A stretch of 33,204 bases of DNA, from positions 1 to 33,204 of the forward strand of contig WHSM01000008.1 in NCBI GenBank assembly GCA_009380105.1, given 5' to 3'. A program made the translations under genes and the position numbers. Positions 7,358 to 15,791 of the stretch are shown in pieces. Source of the DNA: Micromonosporaceae bacterium. GTDB taxonomy: Bacteria > Actinomycetota > Actinomycetes > Mycobacteriales > Micromonosporaceae. The stretch's first letter is position 1. Every line of letters starts with the position of its first letter. The notes under the pieces are model-generated. The model saw only the letters and a list, made by a program, of their open reading frames with translations, was not told the origin of the DNA and ran no database searches.

Positions 7358-8516
7358 TCGTCGGGAATTCCTGCGCGACGCCGCTCTTGCCGGTGCGACC
7401 CTCGCGGTGGGCGCCCCAGTCCTCGCCGGCTGTGGCGACGGCGCGGCCACGCCCGCTGCGGGCGACAGCAAACTGACATTCGGTGGCCTGACCGCACTGA
7501 CCGGTGCTGGTGCCGGCTCGGGCATCCCAATGCGGGAAGGCACGATGGTCGCGCTGGACAAGCTCAAGGCCGAGGGACACCGACTCGCCGCCGTCTTCCA
7601 GGATCACAAGGGCGAGCCGAACGCCGGCGTCGGCGGGTACCGCAAGCTTGTTGACGAGCGCAACGTTCCGGCGATTATTCTCGGCTTCTCGTCCGTCATC
7701 TCGGCAACCACCCCACTGGCCGATCGGCACAAGGTCCTGTTGCTGAACCCGAGCGGCACCGGGGCAAACCTGGAGGGCCTCGGCGAGTACCTGCTCAACA
7801 CAGAGGCGCTCGGGTCGCTGCACGCGCGCGCCATGGCCAAGTACGCGTTTGAGCAGGGCAAGCGTCGGGCCGGTCTTCTCATAGTGAACAACGACTCGGG
7901 CACGCCGCAGGCGGACAATTTCATCGAGGTGTTCCAGGGCGCGGGCGGGCAGATCGTCGTGCACGAGAAGTTCGAGCCGAACCAGATCGACTTCGGCTCG
8001 CAGATCGCGAAGATCAAGCCGCGGAATCCCGACGTCATGCTGGTGATCGGCGTGGTGCAGGAGACTTTCTATGGGATTCGCAGGTGCGTCGAGGCGGGCA
8101 TCGACGCTCAGTACATCGCGAACCAGGGCGTCGAGCAGGAGGAGGCTTATGAGATCGCCGGCAAGGCGCTGGAGGGCGTCTGGTATCCCGCGCCGGTCTT
8201 CGATCCGACGTCGAACGAGCCCGCGGTAGCAGAGTTCATCAAGCGTTACAAGGCGAAGTACGACAAGGACCCGATCGTGCTGGCGGCCCAGTGGTATCAG
8301 GCCGTGCACATTCTCGCCGAGGCGGCGCAGGCGGCTCCGGATCTTACCGGCGAGGCCTTACGCGCCAAGATTCTGGAGATCAAGACGTTCGACGGGGTGA
8401 CCGGCAAGACCGTGTTCCAGGAGAACGGCACGGTGCTCAAGCCGCTGCACGTCAAGCAGATCGGATCCGGATTCAGCAAGAACGTGCTGACCGAGCTGCC
8501 GCCGGAGTACGTGTGA
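7344..8516 (+). CDS. ABC transporter substrate-binding protein, Tat lipoprotein, Liv/HAAT type
   Basis: This 390-residue receptor belongs to the Peripla_BP_6 family. It has a twin-arginine signal (SRREFL, Arg6-Arg7) followed by a lipobox VLAGC with Cys30, so it should be exported folded and lipid-anchored. The mature part begins with KLTFGGLTALTGAG and shows the two-lobe pattern of the family. Three in-frame ATGs exist (7281, 7338, 7344). I chose 7344 because GGAGGG at 7330-7335 is 8 nt upstream and the signal peptide then starts cleanly. It is followed by two permeases and two ATPases, so it is the cognate receptor of that transporter. The ligand is unknown, probably the acid or ester degraded by the cluster. 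Confidence 0.88.
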   Translation: MTTHSRREFLRDAALAGATLAVGAPVLAGCGDGAATPAAGDSKLTFGGLTALTGAGAGSGIPMREGTMVALDKLKAEGHRLAAVFQDHKGEPNAGVGGYRKLVDERNVPAIILGFSSVISATTPLADRHKVLLLNPSGTGANLEGLGEYLLNTEALGSLHARAMAKYAFEQGKRRAGLLIVNNDSGTPQADNFIEVFQGAGGQIVVHEKFEPNQIDFGSQIAKIKPRNPDVMLVIGVVQETFYGIRRCVEAGIDAQYIANQGVEQEEAYEIAGKALEGVWYPAPVFDPTSNEPAVAEFIKRYKAKYDKDPIVLAAQWYQAVHILAEAAQAAPDLTGEALRAKILEIKTFDGVTGKTVFQENGTVLKPLHVKQIGSGFSKNVLTELPPEYV

Positions 8517-9409
8517 ACCTCTTCCTTCAACTGCTGGGGAGCGGGCTGGTCGTTGGCGCGATGTATGCTCTCTTCGCGCTGGGGTTCGCCTTCGTGTTCG
8601 CCGTCACCCGCGTGTTCCACCTGGCGCAGGCGGCGACGTACACGCTGGCCGCGTTCGTCTTTTACCTCGTCTACGTCGAGGCCGAGCTCCACCCGGTGCT
8701 GGCGGTGCTGGTCGCCGCCGCCACCGCGATCTGTTTCGGGGTGCTCTGTGAGCTGGTGGTCTACCGTCCGCTGCGACACCGCAGCAACGGCGACCAGATA
8801 TCCACGCTGGTGGTGGCGCTGGGTGTGGTGATCGTCGTGGAAAACGCCGTCGGGCTGTTGTTCGGCACACAGCCGAGGGGCTACAGCTCGTCTGACGTCA
8901 CCAGTTCGGTGCGCTTGCTCGGCATCAGTCTGACCGTGCCACAGGTGCAGATCGTCGTCGTCGCCGTGCTCGTGCTGCTCCTGTCCTTGGCGTTCATCCG
9001 TTACACCCGGCCGGGTCGCGAGATGGCGGCGGTGTCGGACAACCCTGAGCTCGCCGAGCTGATCGGGGTGTCGGTGCGCCGTACGTATGTGTGGGCGTTC
9101 GTGGCCGGCTCGTTGGTCGTGGCCATTGCGGCGCTAATGGTGGGCCGGAACACCGGCATCTATCCGACCATGGGTCTCAACCCGGTGCTGGTCGGTGCGG
9201 TGGCGGTGATCGTCGCCGGTAACGGCCGTCTCCTGCCCGTCTTCGGCAGCGCTGTGGTGATGGGTCTGCTGGAGAACCTCGCCGTGCTCCGGCTCCCGTC
9301 GAGCTGGCAGCCCACTGTCCTGTTTGGTGCGCTCGTCATTGTGCTGCTGGCCCGGCCTTACGGCTTGTTCAGCTCTCGGGAAAGGAGCTTCGTGCAATGG
9401 AGTTCCTGA
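8513..9409 (+). CDS. ABC transporter permease, LivH type
   Basis: The 298-residue protein is a very hydrophobic inner-membrane permease of the LivH family. Its N-terminus (NLFLQLLGSGLVVGAMYALFALGFAFVFAVTRVFHLAQA) is the usual first pair of membrane segments with the family's 'G-a-x-Y-A-L-x-A-L-G' and 'H-x-A' patterns, and RYTRPGREMAAVSDNPELAELIGV is the cytoplasmic coupling loop that contacts the ATPase. About eight membrane segments can be drawn. The start is GTG 8513, overlapping the receptor stop (GTGA); the ORF-track start at 8291 lies inside the receptor gene. It overlaps the LivM-type gene by 13 nt. Substrate specificity follows the receptor, not this subunit. Confidence 0.88.
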   Translation: MNLFLQLLGSGLVVGAMYALFALGFAFVFAVTRVFHLAQAATYTLAAFVFYLVYVEAELHPVLAVLVAAATAICFGVLCELVVYRPLRHRSNGDQISTLVVALGVVIVVENAVGLLFGTQPRGYSSSDVTSSVRLLGISLTVPQVQIVVVAVLVLLLSLAFIRYTRPGREMAAVSDNPELAELIGVSVRRTYVWAFVAGSLVVAIAALMVGRNTGIYPTMGLNPVLVGAVAVIVAGNGRLLPVFGSAVVMGLLENLAVLRLPSSWQPTVLFGALVIVLLARPYGLFSSRERSFVQWSS

Positions 9410-10329
9410 CGTTCCTCGTCTTCCTCGGCTGCATGTACTCGATCCTGACCTCTTCGTTCGGGCTGTTGATGGGGCTGGGCCGGCAGTTCTCCATGGCACA
9501 CGCCGGCATGTGGGGGCTGGGCGCCTATGCCTCTGCGTATGTGACGCTGAAGCTGGAGTGGCCGCTGTGGTGGGGAGTGCCGGTGGCGCTGCTGGCTGGT
9601 GCGCTGGCCGGTGCGTTGGTCGCCATTCCGGCGCTGCGGGTGGGCGTCGGCGTCTACCTCGCGATCGTCACCTTCGCGTTCCAAATGGTATTCGTCAACA
9701 TGCTGAGAAACCTGACCGAGCTCACCGGCGGGTCGCACGGCATGGCGGGCATGCCGGCGTTCCCCGCCGTCGGCACCCTGTCCACCACGCAGACGGTCAC
9801 GCTATACACCGCGATCGCAGCGGCGGCCGCGCTGCTGCTGACACACCTGTGGCGGCACGGTTCCTACGGGCGGGTGCTGCTCGCACTCGGCCGAGACGAG
9901 AAAGTCCTCGAGGGCTTGGGCCGGGACGTCCGCTGGCTGAAGATCCAGCTGTTCGCCATCACCGGCGCGTTGGGTTCGCTGGCCGGCGTCTTTTACGCCC
10001 AGTACCTGAGCTTCATCAGCCCGGACTCCTTCACCGTGCACGAATCCATCTTGGTGATGACCATGCTGCTGATCGGTGGGGCGTTCACCACTCTCGGTCC
10101 GGTCGTCGGTGCCTGGTTCTTCGTCCTGGTGCCGGAGCTGCTCACCCGGCTCGGCCTGCCGGACTCGGTGGCTGCCGCGCTGCAACAGATCCTCTTCGGT
10201 CTGCTGCTGGTCGTCTTCATGATTTTCCGGCCGCAGGGCATCGTGGCACCGCGCCGACGGCGGCAGCGACGCCCGCCCGGCAACGTCGACGCACATTCCG
10301 GCACGGCGACTGTGGGCGCGGCGAGATGA
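9397..10329 (+). CDS. ABC transporter permease, LivM type
   Basis: This 310-residue permease pairs with the LivH-type protein encoded just upstream. It contains SSFGLLMGLGRQFSMAHAGMWGLGAYASAYV, the LivM signature around 'G-x-x-S-x-a-H-A-x-x-x-G-x-G-A-Y', and the coupling loop RHGSYGRVLLALGRDEKVLEGLGRDVRWLKIQLF. The C-terminus is Arg-rich and cytoplasmic. AAAGGAG lies about ten bases before ATG 9397. The gene ends 19 nt before the first ATPase; this gap, the largest inside the operon, contains a mini-ORF described separately. Confidence 0.88.
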   Translation: MEFLTFLVFLGCMYSILTSSFGLLMGLGRQFSMAHAGMWGLGAYASAYVTLKLEWPLWWGVPVALLAGALAGALVAIPALRVGVGVYLAIVTFAFQMVFVNMLRNLTELTGGSHGMAGMPAFPAVGTLSTTQTVTLYTAIAAAAALLLTHLWRHGSYGRVLLALGRDEKVLEGLGRDVRWLKIQLFAITGALGSLAGVFYAQYLSFISPDSFTVHESILVMTMLLIGGAFTTLGPVVGAWFFVLVPELLTRLGLPDSVAAALQQILFGLLLVVFMIFRPQGIVAPRRRRQRRPPGNVDAHSGTATVGAAR

Positions 10330-10352
10330 GCGAGCGAAGCGAGACGGCATGA
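10326..10352 (+). other. Eight-codon mini-ORF with GAGCGAAGCG repeat at a gene junction
   Basis: ATG 10326 overlaps the TGA of the LivM-type gene (ATGA). It reads MSERSETA and stops at TGA 10350-10352, which again overlaps the ATG of the ATPase gene at 10349. The ATPase start has no strong Shine-Dalgarno, so ribosomes could pass from permease to mini-ORF to ATPase by two successive ATGA couplings. A near-copy, ATGAACGAGCGAAGCG, begins the AtuA-like gene at 19597, where it is fused in frame. Translation of the mini-ORF is not proven. Confidence 0.4.
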
Positions 10353-11122
10353 GCGCCATCATCGAGGTGCGTGGGGTCACCAAGCGGTTCGGTGGGATAA
10401 CCGCACTCTCGGACGCGTCGATAGACGTGCCCGAACAGGGCGTGTTGGGCCTGATCGGCCCGAACGGTGCTGGCAAGACCACGCTGTTCAACGTCATCAG
10501 CGGACACCTACGAGCCGATCGGGGCACCGTCACCTTTCGTGGCCAGCGCATCGAGCGGCGCCGGGCCTCCAGGCTGGCCAGGCTGGGTATGGCCCGCTCG
10601 TGGCAGGACGTCGGGGTGCTGCCGGGGTTGACGGTCCTGGACAACGTTCTCATCGGACGGCGTACCCGTCACTCCGAGTATCCAATCTGGGGCCTTGTGC
10701 GGTGGCGAGCCGCCAGGGCTGAGGAGCGGCAGGCGAGATGGCAGGCGCTGGAGGCGTTGCACCGCGTCGGGCTCGCAGACGACATCGCCAGCGCACAGGT
10801 TGACGATCTCGCGTTCGCCGAGCAGAAGCTCGTCGCAATGGCCCGGCTGCTGGTGGCCGAACCCAAGGTGCTGCTGCTCGACGAGCCGGCCTCCGGACTC
10901 GACACGGACAGCGTGGATCGCTTGCTGCGCGTCATCGGGTCAATCGCGGGGGCCGGCGTCCCGGTTCTGCTTGTGGAGCACAACCTGGCGGTGGTCCGGA
11001 AGGTGGCCGACCGGGCGGTGTTCATGAGTAATGGGCGCGTCGTGGCGGTGGACACGCCAGACAACCTGGTCCGGCGGGACGATCTGATCGAGCTCTACTT
11101 CGGGAGCAGGTGGACCACGTGA
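10349..11122 (+). CDS. ABC transporter ATP-binding protein, LivG type
   Basis: The 257-residue nucleotide-binding subunit has Walker A GPNGAGKTT at 37-45, the LivG-type insert rich in Arg after the first strands (RARWQALEALHRVGL), Walker B VLLLDEPASGLD, and a switch His in LLVEHNLAVV. The signature motif is degenerate: DDLAFAEQKLVAMA stands where LSGGQ is expected. Such drift is seen in other LivG-type proteins; in a LivG/LivF heterodimer it would weaken one of the two ATP sites. It acts at the cytoplasmic face of the two upstream permeases. ATG 10349 is chosen for its family-like N-terminus (IIEVRGVTKRFGGITAL). Confidence 0.9.
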   Translation: MSAIIEVRGVTKRFGGITALSDASIDVPEQGVLGLIGPNGAGKTTLFNVISGHLRADRGTVTFRGQRIERRRASRLARLGMARSWQDVGVLPGLTVLDNVLIGRRTRHSEYPIWGLVRWRAARAEERQARWQALEALHRVGLADDIASAQVDDLAFAEQKLVAMARLLVAEPKVLLLDEPASGLDTDSVDRLLRVIGSIAGAGVPVLLVEHNLAVVRKVADRAVFMSNGRVVAVDTPDNLVRRDDLIELYFGSRWTT

Positions 11123-11832
11123 CGACATCGGTGCTGCGCTGCCAGGAGCTCTTCGCCGGCTACCGGCGACGGCCGGTCGTCCGGGATGTGTCGTTTGACC
11201 TCGCCGCCGGCCAGGTGCTCGGGATGCTGGGGCACAACGGTGCTGGCAAGACCACGATCCTGCGCGCCATCATGGGTAGCTGCGAGATCCTCGGTGGAGA
11301 GGTTTACCTCGGCGCAACAGCGATCAGCCGGAAACCGACGTGGCAACGTGCGCGCGCCGGGATCGCGCTCGTACCACAGGAGCGGAAGGTCTTCCGTGGC
11401 CTTAGCGTGGCGCAGAACCTCGAGAACGCCGCGCGTTTCGTCGACTCCAACCGTGCGGCGCAGGCTGGCCGTGTGGAGGAGGCGCTGAGGTGGTTTCCCG
11501 CCTTGAGGCAGCGGTACCAGGTCGTCGCCGGTTCGCTGTCGGGTGGGGAACAGCAGATGCTGGCACTCGCCATCGCGCTGGTACGCCAGCCGAAGGTGCT
11601 CCTGCTCGACGAGCCCAGCTTCGGTCTGGCGCCGCGTATGGCGGAGACGGTCATGGAGACCGTGCGTGCCTTCTGCGTCGAGAGTGACCTCGGCGTAGTC
11701 GTCGTCGAGCAGAGTCCCCGGTACCTCGAGCTCATCACCCCGTGCGCTCTGCTCGTCCGACTCGGCAGCGTGGTACGTGAAGCAGATCTGACGGATCTGA
11801 ACAGCCATGCCGACATTGTGGAGGTGTTGTGA
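11119..11832 (+). CDS. ABC transporter ATP-binding protein, LivF type
   Basis: This 237-residue ATPase is the LivF partner. It has Walker A GHNGAGKTT, a canonical signature LSGGEQQMLALA, Walker B VLLLDEPSFGLAP and the switch region VVVVEQSPRYLE, with Gln where many ABC proteins have His, as is normal for LivF. I chose GTG 11119, which overlaps the LivG-type stop (GTGA) and has AGGTGG just upstream; GTG 11110, used by the ORF track, is the alternative and adds three residues. It completes transporter 1, whose subunits are encoded from 7344 to 11832. The next gene follows after a single base. Confidence 0.9.
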   Translation: MTTSVLRCQELFAGYRRRPVVRDVSFDLAAGQVLGMLGHNGAGKTTILRAIMGSCEILGGEVYLGATAISRKPTWQRARAGIALVPQERKVFRGLSVAQNLENAARFVDSNRAAQAGRVEEALRWFPALRQRYQVVAGSLSGGEQQMLALAIALVRQPKVLLLDEPSFGLAPRMAETVMETVRAFCVESDLGVVVVEQSPRYLELITPCALLVRLGSVVREADLTDLNSHADIVEVL

Positions 11833-11833
11833 C

Positions 11834-13042
11834 GTGGGGGAGGTGGCCGGCGACCGGGAGGCTATGACCGGGTTCCGGTCGGTACTGCGGGAGTATCTCG
11901 ACGAGCGGGTACGGCCGCAGGTGTCGGCGGCGGAGCAGGCGAGACGGCTGCCTTGGCAGATCGTCCGCCAGCTCGGTGAGCTGGGATACCTTTCGGTCGG
12001 GCTCCCCGGGGAGCATGGTGGCGGACTCGGCAAGGTCGGCGACTTCGTGCTGATCGAGGAACTGGCTCGTGTGTGGGGGTCGCTGGCGATGGCCGTCATG
12101 TCCTCTGCGATCATCCCGGCTCGGCTCTGCCTGGAGTCCGGCTCCACCGGGCTGTGGGAGCGGCACGGTCAGCGGGCCGCTCGCGGCGAGGTGCCGGCGG
12201 CGTTCGCGCTCACCGAGATGGACGCCGGATCGGACGCTGGCGCCCTGGTTACCGTCGCCGAGGCGGCGCCCGGGGGCGGCTGGCGGTTGAACGGGCACAA
12301 GGCGTACGTGACCTGCGGGGCCGACGCCGGTTTCGGCATCGTCGGCGCGAAGCTCGAGTCACCGGACGCCCGCGAGATCGGTCTGTTTCTGGTCGCCGGC
12401 AACCCGATGCCGTGGAGGGTCTCCCGGCGGCACGACATGGATTGTCACCGGGCGGTCGATGTGGTCGACGTCGCGCTCTCGGGGGTGAAGGTGGATGCCG
12501 CCGCGCGCCTGGACTCGGAGCACAAGAATATCTGGCGCAGCCTGGCCGGGGAGCGGATCCTGAGTACGGCGCTCGCGGTGGGGCTGGCCCAGGGAGCACT
12601 CGACGCCGGGACTCGGTACGCCTCGCAGCGGCACCAGTTCGGCCGGCCGATCGGCTCCTTCGGCGAGATTCTGCGGATGCTCGCCGACTCCGAGGCGGAG
12701 GTGTCGGCCGCCAGAGCGCTTGGTATGCAGGCCGCGGTCGACTGGGATGCCGGTGACCACGGTGCACTCGGGCCCAGCCGCGCGAAGCTGTTCGCCACCG
12801 AGGTCGCGGTGCGGGTTACCGAGCGGGCGCAGCACGTCCACGGCGGTTACGGCCAGATGTCCGAGTTCGACGTGGGTCGCTTCGCGCGGGACGCGCGGAT
12901 GGGCCCGGTGGGTGGCGGGGTGTCCGAGATCCAGGCCCGCATCGTCGCGCGGGCCATCGGCCTACCCGTGCCCGGCCGGCCCGGCGGGCGACCCGGGCGT
13001 GACAGGCGGCTGCCCGGTGCCGGCGGAAGGAAGATCACATGA
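11834..13042 (+). CDS. Acyl-CoA dehydrogenase family protein
   Basis: The 402-residue flavoprotein would introduce an alpha,beta double bond into an acyl-CoA. The FAD/substrate segment ALTEMDAGSDAGALVT, RLNGHKAYVT, the RHQFGRPIGSF motif and the C-terminal VHGGYGQMSEFDVGRFARDARMGPVGGGVSEIQ are all present. At the MCAD-type catalytic Glu position (the YEGT motif) it has GGG, but Glu240 in LAGERILSTALAVG matches the isovaleryl-CoA/long-chain dehydrogenase position. It should thus be active, with the base on helix G, as in enzymes for branched or bulky substrates. The start is GTG 11834 with GGAGG nine bases upstream; ATG 11864 is an alternative. It overlaps the next gene by 4 nt. Confidence 0.87.
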   Translation: MGEVAGDREAMTGFRSVLREYLDERVRPQVSAAEQARRLPWQIVRQLGELGYLSVGLPGEHGGGLGKVGDFVLIEELARVWGSLAMAVMSSAIIPARLCLESGSTGLWERHGQRAARGEVPAAFALTEMDAGSDAGALVTVAEAAPGGGWRLNGHKAYVTCGADAGFGIVGAKLESPDAREIGLFLVAGNPMPWRVSRRHDMDCHRAVDVVDVALSGVKVDAAARLDSEHKNIWRSLAGERILSTALAVGLAQGALDAGTRYASQRHQFGRPIGSFGEILRMLADSEAEVSAARALGMQAAVDWDAGDHGALGPSRAKLFATEVAVRVTERAQHVHGGYGQMSEFDVGRFARDARMGPVGGGVSEIQARIVARAIGLPVPGRPGGRPGRDRRLPGAGGRKIT

Positions 13043-14613
13043 ACATGCGCGACTACTGGGACCGGGTCACGAGGCGGTACGCCGACCGGCCGGCGCTTGA
13101 ATGTGACGAGCGGGCGATGACCTACGCCGAGCTGGGACGGGAGACGAACCGGTTGGCGAACGGGCTGCTCGGGCTCGGTCTCCAACAGGGCGACCGGGTG
13201 GGCGTGCTGTTCCACAACTCGATCAACTGGGCGTTGGCCGACCTCGCGACGATGAAGGCGGGCCTGGTCCATGTGCGGCTGCACACGAAGCTCACCGTCG
13301 CGGACTTCGAGTATCTGGTCGCGGACTCCGGCTGCCGGGCGATCATCGGTGACGACGACCTCCTGGCACCGCTGAGGGCGGAGGCCGACCGGTTCCCAAG
13401 CGTCAAGTGGTGGATCGGTACGCGGGACGGTGATCTGCGCCTGCCCGCCCTGCTCCGGTCTGGCTCCGCGGGCCGAGTCGACACCGACGCCGTCACCCCG
13501 TCGTCGTTGTGCAGCATCCGCTACACCGCGGGTACCACCGGACGTCCGAAGGGAGCGACATTCACCCACGCCCGCCGCGCTCTCGGCATCGGCGTCTACC
13601 TCGCTGAGGAGAGTTGGACGCGGTCCGCCCCGTCCGGCGGTATTGGCCGGCCCGAGTCGACGTTGATCGTCTCGCCGCTGACCCACGCTGGCGCGAGCTA
13701 TCTGTACTGGACGTTGACGACCGGTGGCGTCACCGTGCTGCTGAACCGGCCCTCGTTCGACCCAGAGCTCGTCACCCGGACCTTGCGCGAGCGGCGGGTG
13801 ACCCACACGTTCCTCGTACCCACCATGATCCACGACCTGATCTCCTCGTGCGGCGACATGATGCGCGGCAGCGTCCTTCCACTGAGGACGCTCATGTACG
13901 GTGCGGCACCCATGCCCCCGCCATTGCTCGAGGACTGCAGAGAGCGGTTTGGCGAGATCGTCATCCAGAGTTACGGGCTGACCGAGGCCAACGGCGTTCT
14001 CGCGCTGTTGCACAAGGAGGACCACCGGGTCGCGCCGACCTCGGTCGGTCGCGCTACCGCACAGACCGGCATCGCGGTCGTGGATCCCGAGGGGAACCGG
14101 CTACCACCCGGCGAGGCGGGAGAGATCGTCGGTTGGGGACCGCATGTCGCTACCGGTTACCTGGACCGCCCGGAGGCGACGGCCGAGAAACTGGGTGGCG
14201 GTGTCGTACGTACCGGGGATGTGGGCGTACTGGACGAGGACGGCTATCTCTACCTGAAGGACCGGATGGACGACATGATCATATCTGGTGGCCTGAACGT
14301 GTACCCGAGCGAGGTCGAGGGAGTGCTCGCGGGGATCAGCGGCGTCGCCGAGGTTTCAGTGGTGTCGCGGCCCCATCAACGCTGGGGCGAGGAGGTGGTG
14401 GCGGTCGTGGTCCCGGTCCCGGGGGGGTCGGTCGATCCGGGCGCCGTGCAACACGAGGCTCGCGACCGGTTGGGCGGCTACCGCCGCCCGAAGACCTTTT
14501 TCACCGCGGACGCCCTACCCAAGAGCCAGAGCGGCAAGGTACTCCGCCGTGAGGTACGTCAGCGGCTGGCCGCCGGCGAGTATCGGTTGCTCGCCGAGGA
14601 GGGTGTGTCATGA
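13039..14613 (+). CDS. AMP-forming acyl-CoA synthetase (fatty/cinnamoyl-CoA ligase-like)
   Basis: This 524-residue ligase has the ANL motifs in order: YTAGTTGRPKG at 162-172 (Ala replaces Ser in the loop), QSYGLTEANG, VRTGDVGVLDEDGYLYL, KDRMDDMIISGGLNVYPSEVE, and the C-terminal PKSQSGKVLRRE bearing the catalytic Lys. The GGLNVYPSEVE hinge is typical of medium/long-chain and aryl acid CoA ligases, whereas the ligase at 5807 has GENISAWEVE; the two are not recent duplicates. It lies between two acyl-CoA dehydrogenase genes with ATGA overlaps on both sides, so it probably activates an acid oxidised directly by them. The exact acid cannot be predicted. Confidence 0.9.
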   Translation: MNMRDYWDRVTRRYADRPALECDERAMTYAELGRETNRLANGLLGLGLQQGDRVGVLFHNSINWALADLATMKAGLVHVRLHTKLTVADFEYLVADSGCRAIIGDDDLLAPLRAEADRFPSVKWWIGTRDGDLRLPALLRSGSAGRVDTDAVTPSSLCSIRYTAGTTGRPKGATFTHARRALGIGVYLAEESWTRSAPSGGIGRPESTLIVSPLTHAGASYLYWTLTTGGVTVLLNRPSFDPELVTRTLRERRVTHTFLVPTMIHDLISSCGDMMRGSVLPLRTLMYGAAPMPPPLLEDCRERFGEIVIQSYGLTEANGVLALLHKEDHRVAPTSVGRATAQTGIAVVDPEGNRLPPGEAGEIVGWGPHVATGYLDRPEATAEKLGGGVVRTGDVGVLDEDGYLYLKDRMDDMIISGGLNVYPSEVEGVLAGISGVAEVSVVSRPHQRWGEEVVAVVVPVPGGSVDPGAVQHEARDRLGGYRRPKTFFTADALPKSQSGKVLRREVRQRLAAGEYRLLAEEGVS

Positions 14614-15791
14614 ACCCGGCCGCGCCATTTGTCGCCGGCCCGCCGCTGAACCAGGCCGCCGACTACGCCGAGAAGCGCCGGACCGAGCTGCGCGGGATGG
14701 TCGAGGAGCGAATCGCCCCGCTGGTGCCAGAGGCCGAGGAGCACGAGAGCTTCCCGCTCGACGTGCCGAAGATGCTCGGCGAGGCGGGCTTCCTGAGCGT
14801 TGGTGCACCGGTCCACGACGGGGGAGCCGGCGCCGGCCGCACGGCCGAGTCGATGGTCGTGGAGGAACTGACCCGCGCGTCGGCCGGGATCGCGATGTCG
14901 ATCATGCCGTACTTCATCGTGCGCGTCGGGCTCTCGGAGTTCGGCACAATCCAGGCGCGCGACGAGGTCGGCGAGCCGATGCTGCGCGGAGAGCGGATAG
15001 TGGGCATCTCGATAACCGAGCCCGACGCCGGCTCCGACGCCGGCTCGCTATCGACGACCGCGACGCCGGACGGCACTGGGTTCCGGTTGTCCGGCAACAA
15101 GATCTTCACCACCAACGGCACCATCGCCACCGACCTGCTGGTGGCGGCACGGGTCGCCGGACACACCGGCATCGGCGGCATCGGGCTCTTCCTGGTGGAG
15201 ACCGACCAGCCAGGGTACGAGGCGAGCAAGCTCCGCAAGGAGTCGTGCCGCAGTTCGGACACCGCCGCCGTGCACTTCGACGGCTGCTACGTACCCGGGC
15301 ATCGGGTCGTCGGTGATGCCGTCGGAGGCTTCAAGTCAGCGATGCACGTCCTCAACGGCGAACGCGTCATCTCCATCTCTCGGGCGCTGGCGCTCGGCGA
15401 GAGCTCCTGGGAGGACGCGGTCGACCACGTTCAGGGTCGGCGGCAGTTCGGCGCGACGATCGCCTCATTTCAACAGGTGCAGGCACCGCTGGCCCAGGCG
15501 GCGGCCCAGCTGTGGCTGATCCGTACGGCGCTGCGCGAGGTCTGCCGTGGCTGGGACGCTGGCGAGGACATGGTCGCGCAGATCGCGATGCTCAAGTCCT
15601 TCTCAGCAGAGTGCGCCGTCGACATCACACGCACCTGCCAACACGTCATGGGCGCCCGCGGCCTGCACAGGCTCAGCCGCGTGGCACGCAACGCCCGCGA
15701 CGCGCGGCTCGGCCCGGTGGGGGCGGGCAGCGTGCAGGTGATGCACCGAATACTGGCGAAGCGCTTCGGATTCCCGGTGGCTGTCGAATGA
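14610..15791 (+). CDS. Acyl-CoA dehydrogenase family protein
   Basis: The 393-residue second dehydrogenase of the operon shows SITEPDAGSDAGSLSTT, FRLSGNKIFTTNG, RRQFGATIASFQQ and a C-terminal HVMGARGLHRLSRVARNARDARLGPVGAGS. As in its neighbour, the MCAD-type Glu is replaced (GAGS), while Glu251 in LNGERVISISRALALG stands at the isovaleryl-CoA-dehydrogenase position. Similar gene pairs in actinobacterial steroid degradation form alpha2beta2 heterotetramers in which one subunit lacks the base. Here both keep a candidate Glu, so two separate homotetramers or an unusual heteromer are equally possible. ATGA overlaps link it to the ligase upstream and the AMACR-like gene downstream. Confidence 0.87.
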   Translation: MNPAAPFVAGPPLNQAADYAEKRRTELRGMVEERIAPLVPEAEEHESFPLDVPKMLGEAGFLSVGAPVHDGGAGAGRTAESMVVEELTRASAGIAMSIMPYFIVRVGLSEFGTIQARDEVGEPMLRGERIVGISITEPDAGSDAGSLSTTATPDGTGFRLSGNKIFTTNGTIATDLLVAARVAGHTGIGGIGLFLVETDQPGYEASKLRKESCRSSDTAAVHFDGCYVPGHRVVGDAVGGFKSAMHVLNGERVISISRALALGESSWEDAVDHVQGRRQFGATIASFQQVQAPLAQAAAQLWLIRTALREVCRGWDAGEDMVAQIAMLKSFSAECAVDITRTCQHVMGARGLHRLSRVARNARDARLGPVGAGSVQVMHRILAKRFGFPVAVE